From Dactylorhiza incarnata (Eukaryota > Streptophyta > Magnoliopsida > Asparagales > Orchidaceae): DNA of 64,000 nt. The DNA is taken from NCBI GenBank assembly GCA_033032865.1, contig JAWHQI010000065.1:434001-498000 (forward strand), given 5' to 3'. This document shows, one piece after another, positions 1 through 9,946 of the stretch (positions are counted from its first letter, which is position 1; each line of letters starts with the position of its first letter). The notes beneath the pieces were generated by a model, which did no database searches, was not told the DNA's origin, and saw only the letters and a program-made list of their open reading frames with translations. The translations under genes were made by a program, and so were the position numbers.

Positions 1-364
1 ATTTGGCTATTTAGAGACACGAGATTAACTATAAGTTTAATTATAACTTTATGGTTTGTGAATAGCTATTTTGGGTGTGCGAATAGTCATAGAAAGCTAT
101 AAGAACATTTTTAATGTGTTGCAAAATATTATTTTAAAAGGTAACACCGCACAATTGTTGCTTAAAGTGCGACGACAAAAACAACATTTCGAAACTGTTC
201 CCAATAATTGATAAGAGAACATTTATTGCATGTTGCGTCACAAATGTTGCCTAAAACTACTACTTAATGGCAACATTTATAAACTGTTCTCTATTCAATG
301 TTTAGACAACATTTTTTGAATGTTGCCGAATGAAGTGTTGCTAAAGGCCAAAAATGTTGTAGTG
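1..364. mobile_element. CACTA (En/Spm) transposon, one terminal region
   Basis: The segment ends at 346-364 with GGCCAAAAATGTTGTAGTG, which read from the other strand begins CACTACAACA, the terminal signature of CACTA DNA transposons. The inner 200 bases hold many short copies of AACATTT or AATGTTGC in both orientations (near 182, 218, 231, 243, 271, 307 and 320), as expected for subterminal repeats bound by the transposase. Gypsy gag sequence starts directly after 364, so the CACTA element lies inside or next to that older element. The other end and any transposase are outside the window. An open frame from 320 to 547 is a chimera: its first ~15 codons are CACTA terminus, the rest is gypsy gag. 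Confidence 0.75.
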
Positions 365-930
365 TACCTCCCTTCAGCGGCGAGGGTCTCCCTTCAGGGG
401 CAATTCATGAGGTTTCTCCAGCGAGACATGACAGTAGATGCGTACCTCCAGGAGTTCACCTGTTTGAGCAGGTATGCGGGGAACATCATCGCCGATATGG
501 AGAAGACGCACATGTTCTCCGAGGGGTTGCGAGACAACCTAAGATAGACACTGATTTCCTCAAGTACTGCATGGTCCAATGCTTTGGTGAAGGCCGCTCA
601 ACCTTTAGATCTGGACATAGAGATGACATAGCGCCGCTGAGGATTCACGACAAAGTAATATGAGGGAAAGACATCCCAGTCTCATAAGAGGATTGATAGA
701 GGAAAAAGAAATAAGAGATTCCATCCCCAGCAGTCAAGAGACGAGTTATGGAGTGACGAGTGGTTATCATGGACCTACCTGTTATCTTGTGGCAAGAAGG
801 GTTACATAGCTCGTAAGTGTCAGGAGCGTGCACCCACGGAGGAGAGGAAGCCAGAGCCCACGACGCAGGAAGGACCGAGTTATGTTGAGAAGGCAAGGAG
901 GTGAAGTCCAGTGCTTCCCGCTTCGCACCA
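365..930 (+). pseudogene. Ty3/gypsy gag fragment
   Basis: The translation from 365 reads as the central part of a gypsy Gag: FMRFLQRDMTVDAYLQEF followed by a helical stretch ending FSEGLRDNLR before a stop at 545. Further on, around 783-824, LLSCGKKGYIARKC is a damaged CCHC zinc knuckle in which the histidine position is tyrosine. Gag would coat the retrotransposon RNA and form the particle. The N-terminal half is missing, replaced by the CACTA end, and several stops break the frame. Confidence 0.7.
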
Positions 931-1062
931 GTGCAGCCTAGGGCGTACAACCTAGGGCTACAAGAGACATCGTCAGCCTGATATGATGCCATGTATGAAA
1001 ATTTAAAAGTTTTTCTTTGCAATTGAAACCACCTATCCTTTATGTAACATTCCGTATGTGCT

Positions 1063-1434
1063 ATGTTGTTAGGCATCGTGTTAGTTTTCAACACACCCAC
1101 GAAAGTCTTGTTTGATACAGGGGCGTCACACTTATTCCTGACGGATACCTTTATCCGGGATATTGGAGTGGAGCCATTTTACGTAGGAGTTGAGTTGAAT
1201 GTGAGGATGCCGAATGGATCCTACACGAGCACAAGCAAGAGGGGCCGCATTATTCTAAGGATAGAGCAACAGGACTTCGACTTGGAGGCAGTGATACTGC
1301 CATTGGCGTAGTTTGACGTGATTTTGGGCATGAATTGGCTTGTATAGCAGCGAGCTAATATTGATTTTAACCTAAAGGCAGTAACCCTAAGGAGTGGAGG
1401 ACCATATGAGGTCCTGTTTAGAGGTCTGACGGGA
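1063..1434 (+). pseudogene. Ty3/gypsy aspartic protease fragment
   Basis: The frame from 1063 to 1311 contains VLFDTGASHLFL, the retropepsin active-site motif D-T-G-A-S, followed by the flap region. It continues after an in-frame stop at 1309-1311 with FDVILGMNWL, the conserved C-terminal motif of plant gypsy proteases. The protease would cleave the Gag-Pol polyprotein. Similarity stops near 1434 at the copia insertion and resumes at 6092 in the linker before RT. Confidence 0.75.
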
Positions 1435-1439
1435 GTTGC
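1435..1439. repeat. Target site duplication GTTGC, left copy
   Basis: GTTGC here and GTTGC at 6092-6096 flank the minus-strand copia insertion and match the 5-bp duplication usual for LTR element integration. The gypsy protease-RT linker reads continuously if everything between the copies is ignored. Confidence 0.65.
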
Positions 1440-1570
1440 AGTGGAAACCGGTGATTCAATTCGATTAGATGCCCTAAATCGGGCAAACACATACATATAT
1501 ATATGAGGCATACACTTACATATCACGTGCATAACATAAATGCGAAAAAGATAAAAGCGAATATTCAACT
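1440..1570 (-). repeat. Copia 3' terminal region (probable remnant LTR)
   Basis: On the minus strand this segment follows the polypurine tract, begins AGTTGAATATTCGC and ends CCACT at the GTTGC duplication. The ends form a short inverted repeat AGT/ACT, not the usual TG/CA. It contains an AT dinucleotide run near 1494-1504. It is only ~131 bp and matches the other terminus over its first ~27 bases only, so calling it an LTR is uncertain. Confidence 0.4.
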
Positions 1571-2110
1571 CTCCCCCTCAAGTTGGGAATATATATTGAT
1601 CATTCCCAACTTGTCAGTGTTGTCCTTGAAGTTGTCGCTGCATAGACCCTTGGTGAAGAAATCAGCAAGCTGATCAAATGAATTCACAAACGGAGTGCAA
1701 ATATTCCCCTTGTCAAGGTGATCCTTGAAGAAATGCCTGTCGACTTCCACATGTTTGGTTCTGTCATGCTGTACAGGATTGTGTGCAATACTGATAGCAA
1801 CCTTGTTGTCACAATAGATCATAATAGGATTGTTCCCTTGAAGACCTATATCTCGGAGAATAGTCTTCAACCACAGTCCCTCACAAACGCCTTGGGCCAT
1901 AGCCCTATACTCTGCTTCCGCACTTGAGCGAGCTACCACATTCTGCTTTTTGCTCTTCCATGAAACGAGGTTGCCTCCAACAAATGTGCAATACCCAGTG
2001 ATAGACTTTCTGTTGTCTTGGCTACCAACCCAATCAGCATCTGTAAACACTTCAACTTCCAATGACTGACTGTTTTTGAACAGAATCCCATGCCCTGGTG
2101 CCTTCTTGAG
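1565..2110 (-). pseudogene. Copia RNase H
   Basis: The minus frame 2062-1565 carries the copia RNase H blocks: FTDADWVGSQDNRKSITGYC, then WKSKKQNVVARSSAEAEYRA, IYCDNKVAISIAHNP and KHVEVDRHFFKDHL. The acidic positions of the active site (D in TDADW, E in AEAEY, D in YCDN) are present. The enzyme would degrade the RNA strand during reverse transcription. It is separated from RT upstream by a frame break near 2062-2114. Confidence 0.9.
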
Positions 2111-2113
2111 ATA

Positions 2114-3115
2114 TCACAACACCCTGTAGGCGGCCTGCTGATGACGTATGGAGGGGGAGTGCATATACCTGCTCAGGACTCCCACAACATATGTGATGTC
2201 AGGGCGAGTATGGGACAAGTATATAAGCCGCCCAACCAGACGTTGGTATTTTGAGGCATCCACTTTCTCCCCACTAATATCTGCATCAATTTTGTGATTA
2301 GCCTCAATAGGGGTGTCCACGGGGGCACACCCAAGCATCCCAGTCTCTTCAAGAAGATCAAGAGTATACTTCCTTTGGGAGATGAAGATCCCGCGTTGAG
2401 ACCTCGCAACTTCAATTCCCAAGAAGTATTTCAGTTTTTCCAGGTCCTTGACTTCAAATTCTTTGCCTTGTTGTTTTTGTAAGTGATTGATCTCTTCCAA
2501 GTAGTCTCCGGTGATGATGATGTCATCCACATACACAATAAGAATAGAAACCTGAGCACCCTTCCTCTTGATAAAGAGAGTGTGATCAGCTTGACTTTGA
2601 GTGTATCCAAGTTGAAGCATGGTCTTGTAAAAACGTCCGAACCATGCTCTCGGAGACTGCTTCAGTCCGTACAAGGATTTTAGAAGGCGGCAGACCTTCC
2701 CCTTGGACCCTTTGATCACAGAGCCCGGGGGGATATCCATGTAGACTTCCTCTTCCAGATCACCATTCAAGAACGCATTCTTGATATCAAGCTGCAGTAG
2801 CTCTCATTTACGGCTCGCAGCACAGGAGAGAAGAACACGAATTGAGTTCATCTTTGCAGCAGGAGCAAATGTCTCCTGATAGTCAATGCCCTGAGCTTGG
2901 GTATATCCCTGAGCCACCAAACGAGCCTTGTACCGCTCCACCACTCCATCTTGATTTTGTTTAACTGTGAAGACCCAACGGGATCCAACTGTTCGCTTCC
3001 CAGGAGGAACTAGCAAGCCGCCATGTCTTATTTTTATCCAAGGCACACAGTTCCTCCTCCATTGCCTTTTTCCACTCAGGTATTTGAACAGCCTCTGCCA
3101 AGTCTTAGGGATCAC
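2114..3115 (-). pseudogene. Copia reverse transcriptase
   Basis: Two minus frames (3115-2804 and 2770-2114) hold copia RT blocks: [53 protein letters not shown], and the catalytic site YVDDIIITG. The two frames are offset by a small indel near 2770-2804. Catalytic aspartates are intact, but the product cannot be made as one protein without repair of the frame breaks. Confidence 0.9.
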
Positions 3116-4440
3116 AATAGATAAGAGAGAAGAGATAAAGACTTTATGGGCCTGAGAGAGGTGATTATAAATTTATAACAAATGTAGTTGGCAATTGGGT
3201 GTTTGGTGCCACCCCTTTTACCTATAAGACGGGCAAGAGGAACATGGAGGTCGTCATCAGAATCTGGTGCGGAGACAGTCACCGGCACTGGCGGAACATC
3301 CTCAGTCTGCACTTGCTCAACAGTTGTAAGACGACAGGAGTATGTGTATAGTATATGTGGAGCGGAGGTGGAAGGAACAAGAGCAGTGGGAGGAACGAAA
3401 GGAATAGGAGAAGTGGCAACGACAGGAAGAGGAACAGGAAGAGGAGGATTGACAATAGGAAGAGGATAATCGATGGTCTCATCACCATTACGGTTCGTCT
3501 CCCCCTGACGAGGACCAAAGTACGACCCTCCCTCACGAAATGTAACATCCACAGTGCAATAGTAGCGACGAGTCGGAGGGTGATAACATCGATACCCTTT
3601 GGTGGTAGGAGAGTAACCAACAAAAACACACCGCAGGGAACGCACATCGAGTTTATCACGATGCGGGGTATGGATGTGGACAAAACACACGGAGCCGAAG
3701 ATACGAGGGGCAAGATGAGAAGTGTGGACAACATGGTTTTTGCAAGACACGTGAAGGGCGTATCAAAAGAGAGGGCACGGGACGGAAGACGGTTGATGAG
3801 ATTAGCAGCAGTGAGAACTGCATCACCCCAATAGGATTTAGGGAGATGCATAGCAAGGAGTAAACACCGAGCCACCTCCAGCAAGTGCCTATTCTTCCGT
3901 TCAGCCACCCCATTTTGAGTGGACGCACGTGGTTTGATGTATGATGCCATAGTCGGCAAGATAAGCCCCAAAAACACCCCGGTCGTCATATTCCCCACCA
4001 TTATCACTACGAAACACGTATTTTACCGCCAAATTGTTGGGTCACCATCTTATGAAAAGTTTGAAAACAAGAAAGCACATCACTTTTTCTTTTAAGCAAA
4101 TAAAGTCATGTAGTGCGGGAGTGACAATCAATAGACGTAACAAACCATTTATAGCCAGATAAAGATAACATCGGGGACGGACCCCAAACATCAGAGTGAA
4201 TAACATCAAATGGACATAAACTAGGAACAAATAAATGACTAGTACTCCGACGAACATGTTTATATTGTTCACACACATAACAAGAGAAGGACTGGATTAA
4301 CTTATGAAAAACAGGAAACAGTTTAGTAAGATATAAAGGAGAAGGGTGGCCAAGGCGCTGATGCCAGCGTCAGATGTCATAAAGAGTCGGAGATCTGGTG
4401 GAAGAGAGAGCACTAAGAGAAGACTGGTTCAGCAAGTACA
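3116..4440 (-). pseudogene. Copia integrase region
   Basis: Reading leftward on the minus strand, a GAG-pre-integrase block with WHQRLGHPSPLYLTKLF lies near 4330-4375. Then comes an integrase core with IHSDVWGPSP, TQNGVAERKNRHLLEVARC and SYWGDAVLTAANLINRLPSR in shifting frames (4278-4042 and 4007-3700). A C-terminal domain follows, with RCVFVGYSPTTKGYRCY, and then a proline-rich linker to RT. It would insert the cDNA into the genome. At least two frameshifts break it. Confidence 0.85.
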
Positions 4441-4542
4441 GTCCGCCAACATTCCTACTACTGCCAAGTGTCCGCCTCGTACCCAGATCCTGAAACACAC
4501 AAACATCAGGAAAAAAGGTCACGGAACAGTTTAAAGAGTTAG

Positions 4543-5895
4543 TCAAGTGACTAATAGAAAGCAAATTGCGGGAAAAGAGGGAACATGCAAAACAGAGGAC
4601 AGTGATAGGTCGGGAGAACAAGGGACAGTCTCTTTACCAGCGATGGCTGAGAGAGAGCCATTAGCAACAATAACCTTATCACGACCAGAAAGAGGGGTAT
4701 AGGAGGTAAAACCTGAGGCAGAGCCAGTCATGTGGTCGATCGCACCCGAGTCGATAATCCACTTGGAAGGAGTGGAAGACACAGCATTAGCACTGGACAG
4801 ACCTGAAGTGGCAACATCAGCATGAGAGGCAGCAGGAGTAGAGTTTGTGTGGGAGCGCAACAGGCGTCGGAAGGCCTCTAATTCAACAACAGACAGGCCT
4901 CCAGAGGTGTCCGCCAGAACCTCAGTAGAGTGCGCAGAAGACTGAGGGCGATCCCCTGAGTGACGGCCACCACCACCACGGTACCCACCTCTACCACGGG
5001 TACTAGAGCCCCGACCACCAGGAGCAAGGTGCGGGTGCAGGAGAAAACAAGAGTTTTTGGTATTGCCTGTCTTCCCACAATGACTACAAATCGAAGGTGG
5101 TCCCTGAGACATCCCAGCCAGCGCAGAGTGATCAGTAGTGGGGCCTAGAGTGCGGCGACGATTCTCATCACTGAGGAGCATGCTGAAGGCCTCCCGAAGA
5201 GAGGGAAGTGGCTCACGATGGAGGACATGTAAGAGAACATCGTCAAACTCCATGTTGAGCCCCATAAGAAATACGTGAACCCGGAATCGATCTTTATCTT
5301 TCTGAAGGGCCACCGCATCAGTCGTACAAACAGCAGTGAAATTATTGAAGAAATCCAGCTCCTGATAAAGGCGCTCAAACTCAGAATAGTAGGCGGCAAT
5401 GGTCATAGTTCCCTGCTTCAGTTCCAGAACATGGCGAGTGAGCTCATACACTTGCATCGAACTGCCTGCCTGAGAGTAAGTATCACGGGCCCGTGTCCAA
5501 ATATCGTAAGCGGAATCCAACATCATATAACTGCGATACACCTGAGGGGACATCGAGTGAAGTAACCACGAGACAACCAACGAATTGTCCGCATCCCATT
5601 TGCGCCACGAGGGATCGGTGCATGGTGGCTCAACAGTGGTACCATCAATAAGACCATATAACTGGTGGCTGCGAATAGCATGTTGGGCCGCCCTGGACCA
5701 TTCCAGATAATTTGTGCCATCCAAGGCAACAGTAGTAATCTTCAACGAGCCAGACTGGCCATGACTCCTAGGAGGATCACCCGAGGAACCGGGCAAAGCA
5801 CCGGATTGGGGAGCCGAGGAACCGGGAAGAGCACCGGATTGAGAAGAAGGGGAGATAACGGATGGATCATCCATCGTAGAGAACGAAGATATCAA
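4543..5895 (-). pseudogene. Copia gag and start of protease
   Basis: A 450-codon minus frame begins at 5895. Residues ~50-250 match the copia Gag (UBN2-like) fold, with WSRAAQHAIRSHQLYGLIDG and a tryptophan-rich first helix. A CCHC-like knuckle CSHCGKTGNTKNSC follows, then an RGG-rich stretch. The protease motif reads WIIDSGAIDHMTG, where D-S-G is kept but the usual ATDHMT threonine is isoleucine. The frame is lost shortly after the protease start near 4543. It is the longest open frame of this element. Confidence 0.88.
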
Positions 5896-6091
5896 ATGAA
5901 GTGAAAGTACATCCTACAGGTGCCCCTTAGATCTAGAAGCCGACGAGAACACCAGAGGATGTAAGGGCGGTGTCTCCGGCAGCCCCCGTGGAGGACAAAA
6001 CCGCAGGCCGGAAGATGAGGATCTAGCGCCGGCGACGAGCTAGGCCAAGGGAGGCTGGCGACGAGAAGAAGATAAAAGCGACTATTCAACT
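5896..6091 (-). repeat. Copia 5' terminal region
   Basis: About 196 GC-rich bases separate the gag start from the GTTGC duplication. On the minus strand the outer end reads AGTTGAATAGTCGC, nearly identical to the beginning of the 3' terminal region; the rest does not match it. No TGGTATCAGAG primer site is visible. It may be an LTR remnant or a 5' region acquired by rearrangement. Confidence 0.4.
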
Positions 6092-6963
6092 GTTGCATCA
6101 TCGTTGATTTTCGCGATGCAAGCAATGCGTGTGGTGAATCAAGGTGGTGATGCATTTATAGCATTATTGGAGATTCTTTCTCCAAAGATTGCACTTTACG
6201 ATGTTCTGGTGGTGGAGGACTTGGAGGACTTGTTTCCTGATGAGCTTCAGCTGCACGAGCTGTTCGAGCAGGGGTATTTTCGCCCGAGTTCTTTGTCGTG
6301 GAGCGCTCCAGTGTTCTTTGTGAAGAAAAAAGACAGTAATATGCGGCTTTGCATTGACTACCGTGAGTCGAACAAGTTGACCGTGAAGAACTAGTATCCG
6401 GTCCCGCGGATTGATGATCTTTTTGATCAGTTAGTGGGATCATCCGTGTATTCCAAGTTGGATTTGAAGTTGGGGTACTACCAATTGAAGATTCGGGAAG
6501 AAGATATCCTGAAGACTGCGTTTGGGATATGTTATGGTCACTTTGAGTTCTCAGTTATGTCGTTCGGACTGACAAATGCTCCATAAGTATTTATGGATCT
6601 GATGAACCGGGTCTTTCGATAGTACTTGGACATGTTCGTTGTAGTCTTTATTGAAGATATCTTAGTCTACTCCAAGACTGAGAGCGAGCATGGAGAGCAG
6701 CACCTGAGGCTAGTGTTGCAGACGTTAAGAGAGAACCGACTATATGCCAAGTTCTCCGAGTGCGAGTTATTGTTAGAAGAGGTGGCCTTTTTATGACATA
6801 TGATCAGTGGCAAGGGGGTGGCGGTGGATCCGACTAAGATCGAGGCCATTATAGTTTGGCTAGTGTTGAAAAATGTTGCGGAGGTTTGGAGTTTTCTTGT
6901 CTTGTCCGGATATCATCGGAGGTTTGTGGAGAACTTCTCTCGAATTTCTTTTCCCCTTCTTTG
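6092..6963 (+). pseudogene. Ty3/gypsy reverse transcriptase (first copy)
   Basis: Plus-strand reading gives [40 protein letters not shown], then after a stop [40 protein letters not shown], and the catalytic region as [13 protein letters not shown], where the usual F-I-D-D has become F-I-E-D. Stops occur at about 6392, 6584, 6620, 6795 and 6962. The catalytic change and the stops show the copy is dead. It is continuous with the RNase H that follows. Confidence 0.9.
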
Positions 6964-7516
6964 ACTCGTAAGGAGCACAAGTTCGTTTGAATGCCGGAGT
7001 GCGATCGAGCTTTCCAGTGTTTGAAAGAGAGGCTGATGTCCCACCTATCCTTAGTCTTCCCAATGGGATGAAAGGATTTCAGATTTTCATTGATGCATCA
7101 GGCAGTGGCCTTGGATGTGTGTTGGTTCAGTATGGCATGGCGATTGTCTATGGATCGAGACAGCTGAAGCCTCATGAGAGGAATTACCCTGTTCATGACC
7201 TGGAGCTAGCAACTATGATCTTTGCCTTAAAGCTATGGAGGTATTATGTTTGGTGGAGATCTTCAGAGATGACAAGAGCCTAGAGTATCTCCTTGATCAG
7301 AAGGAGTTGAACATGAGATATCGTAGGTGGATCAAGTTCTTAGGGGACTACGATGTGGAGATCCAGTATACACCTGGTAAGGCGAATGTTGTTGCCGACG
7401 CTTTGAGTAGGAAGTACTCAGGTCAAGGAAACTGGATCGAGGCCTATGATTATCAGTTAGTGCGGGACTTTGAATCTCTGGATACTTCTTGTGTTGCACG
7501 TGGATGCACTGCATAG
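6964..7516 (+). pseudogene. Ty3/gypsy RNase H (first copy)
   Basis: The frame 6987-7283 contains [20 protein letters not shown] and [20 protein letters not shown], matching plant gypsy RNase H (RT_RNaseH). A frame shift near 7250 leads into [38 protein letters not shown], the conserved end of the domain. The ADALSR signature marks the boundary to the integrase linker. Confidence 0.9.
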
Positions 7517-7793
7517 GCATTTTTGGGCTGGATCGAACTGCATTATGATATTGCAGATAGAGTGTGGGAGGCGACCGCACTTGATGAGGAGCTCAGACCC
7601 TTCGTATTAGAACCTCAAACCCTTCGTATTAGAAGCTCAGACCCTTCGTATTAGAAGCTCAGGAAGGCAAGAGTGATGACCTAGCAATGGTCGACGAGCT
7701 GCTAAGGAGAAATGGATGGGTTTGCATTCCACATTTTGGCAAGCTTCGTGAGGAGCTTATGTTTGAGGCATACTTCACGCGATACTCGATTCA
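7517..7793 (+). pseudogene. Ty3/gypsy integrase start, truncated
   Basis: After ADALSRK the frame runs through a linker and reaches KLREELMFEAYFTRYSIH, the first part of the integrase zinc-binding domain. At about 7793 the sequence switches abruptly to reverse transcriptase (MFIVVFIDDILV). Nothing of the integrase catalytic core follows. A 3 x 22 bp tandem repeat (7591-7656) sits within the linker. Confidence 0.7.
7591..7656 (+). repeat. Tandem repeat, 3 x 22 bp
   Basis: Three copies of a unit close to GCTCAGACCCTTCGTATTAG plus AA start at 7591, 7613 and 7635; the middle copy differs at two or three bases. The unit is not a multiple of three, so it alters the frame of the gypsy linker. It looks like a local slippage expansion. 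Confidence 0.85.
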
Positions 7794-8340
7794 TCAACAT
7801 GTTCATTGTGGTCTTTATTGATGATATTTTAGTCTGCTTCAAGATTGAGAGTGAGCATAGAGAGCACCTGAGGCTAGTGCTATAGACGTTGAGAGAGAAC
7901 CGACTATATGCCAAGTTCTCCAAATGCGAGTTCTAGTTAGAGGAGGTGGCCTTTTTAGGCCATGTGATCAGTGGCAAGGGGGTGGCAGTGGATCCGATGA
8001 AGATCGACGCCATTAGAGTTTGCCTAGTGTTGAAAAGTGTTGCGGAGGTTAGGAGTTTTCTTGTCTTGGCAGGATACTATCGGAGGTTCGTGGAGAACTT
8101 CTCGTGGATTGTTTTTCCCCTTCTTTAACTCGCAAGGAGCACAAGTTCGTTTGAAAGATAGGCTGGAGTGCGACCGAGCTTTCCAGTGTTTGAAAAATAG
8201 GCTGATGTCCGCACCGATCCTTAGTCTTTCCAATTGGATGGAAGGATTTCAGATTTTCAGTAATGCATTGGGTAGTGACCTTGGATGTGTGTTGGTTCAG
8301 CATGACAAGGTGATTGCCTATGGATCGTGGTAACTAAAGC
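7794..8340 (+). pseudogene. Second Ty3/gypsy RT-RNase H fragment
   Basis: This segment repeats the first copy from about 6635 onward: [46 protein letters not shown] and GYYRRFVENFS, then an RNase H start (EGFQIFSNALGSDLGCVLVQ). Unlike the first copy it keeps the F-I-D-D catalytic pair, but it has its own stops (7934, 8126, 8331) and the RNase H aspartate region is altered. It starts at the integrase junction and ends at the junction with an opposite-strand gag near 8341. It comes from a related but separate element. Confidence 0.85.
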
Positions 8341-8341
8341 T

Positions 8342-9440
8342 TCAACCTTTTGGCGTAAAGCTTTTGTTTCCGCCATCAGTCTTCTTCCCATGACTAGTAG
8401 GAATTTGATCTCCTCCAGTGGGTCTCCGCGCCCCTTGCCTTTCTCCCCCGCCTTTGGTGTGGTCATTCTTGTAGCCCTTTGTTGCAAAATCCAATGGTCT
8501 TTGAAATTCCATCATGGCTTCGACAACAATAATTGCTTCATCTAGTGTCTTTGCATCCCGCCGATGCTCTTCTTGCTTCACCCAATTCTGAAGACCATCC
8601 TTGAAATTGAAAAGTTGGTCTTCTTCGGACATACCTGACACCATCAACATCAAGGTCTGAAACTCCTTCACGTACTCCATGATTGACCATTTTTCTTGAG
8701 TTCCTTCAACTTCTTCCTTGCCTCATTAGCAACATTCTCCGGGTAGAAATGTCGCTTGAGTTCATTCTTGAACTCCTCCCAAGTGTCCAGGTTGCATGCT
8801 CCTTTTTTGATATCTGCAAGCTTCCATTGTCACCAAAGAGATGCAATATCCGAGAGATAGTAACTAGCAGTTTTTACCTTGAGCGTCTCATCCGTGAGAT
8901 TGCATCCTTCAAAGTAAACCTCCATTTGATAAAGGAAGTGTTCAACTTCCTTAGCATCCCTCTTTCCAGTGAAGGGTTTTAGCCTAGGAACATCAATCCT
9001 TGGATTCGACATTCCTCCACCATTTCCACTAGCGAAGGCCTTCTTGCACAAGGCCAATTCCTCCTCCAAGTTTGCGATCCGCTCCTCATAATCATTCTCA
9101 AGCTGATCGCACCTTTGTTTCAGCTCCGCATTTGCACCAAGGCAAGCTTGGACTTGGGCCCTCAATAGTTCCAGCTCACCGCAAGCCGGTAACACTTGTT
9201 TGACGGTCTCTAGTTCTCCGTGATCATGTAGGTGGTCTTGCTCCACCGTCGTCATGCGCTTGTCCCAATCCATCAATGCAAGATCCAAGTGTCCTTCCTC
9301 ACGAGATTTTCTTTGACTTGCTTCTTCCTTTCAGCTTGTCGCCTCCCAGCCACGCTCATCCATGCTTGAGTTGCTCATTTCACTAGTCATCTAGTCTTTT
9401 TGCGCACCAACCACGAACTTGATTAAATCTGCCTCTGATA
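8342..9440 (-). pseudogene. Ty3/gypsy (chromovirus-type) gag, 3' truncated
   Basis: Minus frames 9288-8830 and 8680-8342 give a Gag with an N-terminal coiled coil (ELKQRCDQLENDYEERIANL and flanks), then PRLKPFTGKRDAKEVEHFLY, a block around 8690-8830 in other frames reading HFYPENVANEARKKL, and MEYVKEFQTLMLMVSGMSEE with LFNFKDGLQNWVKQEE. This is the arrangement of plant chromovirus Gag. The zinc knuckle and all of pol are absent because the sequence ends at 8342 against a plus-strand gypsy fragment. A primer site and LTR lie just upstream (9431-9946). Confidence 0.85.
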
Positions 9441-9443
9441 CCA
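9431..9443 (-). other. Primer binding site (tRNA-iMet type)
   Basis: The plus strand reads GCCTCTGATACCA, so the minus strand reads TGGTATCAGAGGC, complementary to the 3' end of initiator tRNA-Met. It lies two bases from the inner end of the LTR at 9446-9946 and just upstream of gag. Confidence 0.85.
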
Positions 9444-9445
9444 AC

Positions 9446-9946
9446 TGTCACTGACTTATCTATTTACAAGCTCCGTACAGCCTTAGCTCCTATTTGCCAC
9501 TCCGCGTAGCCTAGCTAAGTCAGTCTTCTCCTGCAAGATCTTAGTGGTGATGAAGAAAGAGTGGAGAAACAACTCAAGAGAAAGCTCACAAGCGAAATAA
9601 ATCCAAGTACTCTATTGCTTGTCTAAAACTTGGATGCTTACAAATGAGGGAGCATTCTCCTTTTATAGGCCCCAAAGAATCTTCCGTCCAAAGTATGGAA
9701 GGATCTAGAATACCCACGTTCTAGATTATTCTATACATCTCTAGTATTTACAAGATACATGAATCTTCCAGCTTATTCTAGAGTATTCCCATGAGACTAT
9801 AGAATTATCTATGCCACTTCTTATGTACAAGATTCCAGATTTCTCCAGAATCCTCCTGGGACCAACCCTGGAGATGGTGAGCCATGACATCTTGCTCATG
9901 TTATACAAAACAAGAAAAAATGCAATAATGAATAATGACAAGGACA
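9446..9946 (-). repeat. 5' LTR of the truncated gypsy element
   Basis: The LTR lies between the primer site and a likely outer end at about 9946. On the minus strand it would begin TGTCCTTG and end GTGACA, fitting TG..CA ends. A TATA box (9661-9669) is placed so that transcription would run toward gag. The outer end is inferred because no second LTR is present for comparison. Confidence 0.65.
9661..9669 (-). promoter_or_regulatory. TATA box of the LTR
   Basis: Minus strand CCTATAAAAGG sits ~215 bp before the inner LTR end and directs transcription into the primer site and gag. Confidence 0.6.

Larger units (their letters stand above)
1440..6091 (-). mobile_element. Ty1/copia retrotransposon, degenerate, minus strand
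   Basis: Minus-strand translation gives copia order gag, protease, integrase, RT, RNase H between 5895 and 1565. A purine tract just before the 3' terminal region reads TTGAGGGGGAG on the minus strand (1571-1585). The element is flanked by GTTGC. The two terminal regions (1440-1570 and 5896-6091) share only about 27 bases at their outer or LTR-start ends (1544-1570 and 6065-6091), and I find no tRNA primer site near 5896-6091. A normal pair of long identical LTRs is therefore absent. The coding part is broken by several frameshifts. Confidence 0.8.
365..7793 (+). mobile_element. Decayed Ty3/gypsy retrotransposon, split by a copia insertion
   Basis: Plus-strand pieces occur in the normal Ty3/gypsy order: gag (365-900), aspartic protease (1063-1434), then after a 4.65-kb opposite-strand copia insertion, reverse transcriptase (6092-6963), RNase H (6980-7430) and the start of integrase (7690-7793). 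The copia insertion falls in the protease-RT linker and is flanked by GTTGC at 1435-1439 and 6092-6096. No LTR is visible at either side: the left edge is a CACTA terminus and the right edge is a junction to a second RT fragment. Stops and frameshifts occur throughout, so the element is dead. Confidence 0.8.
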
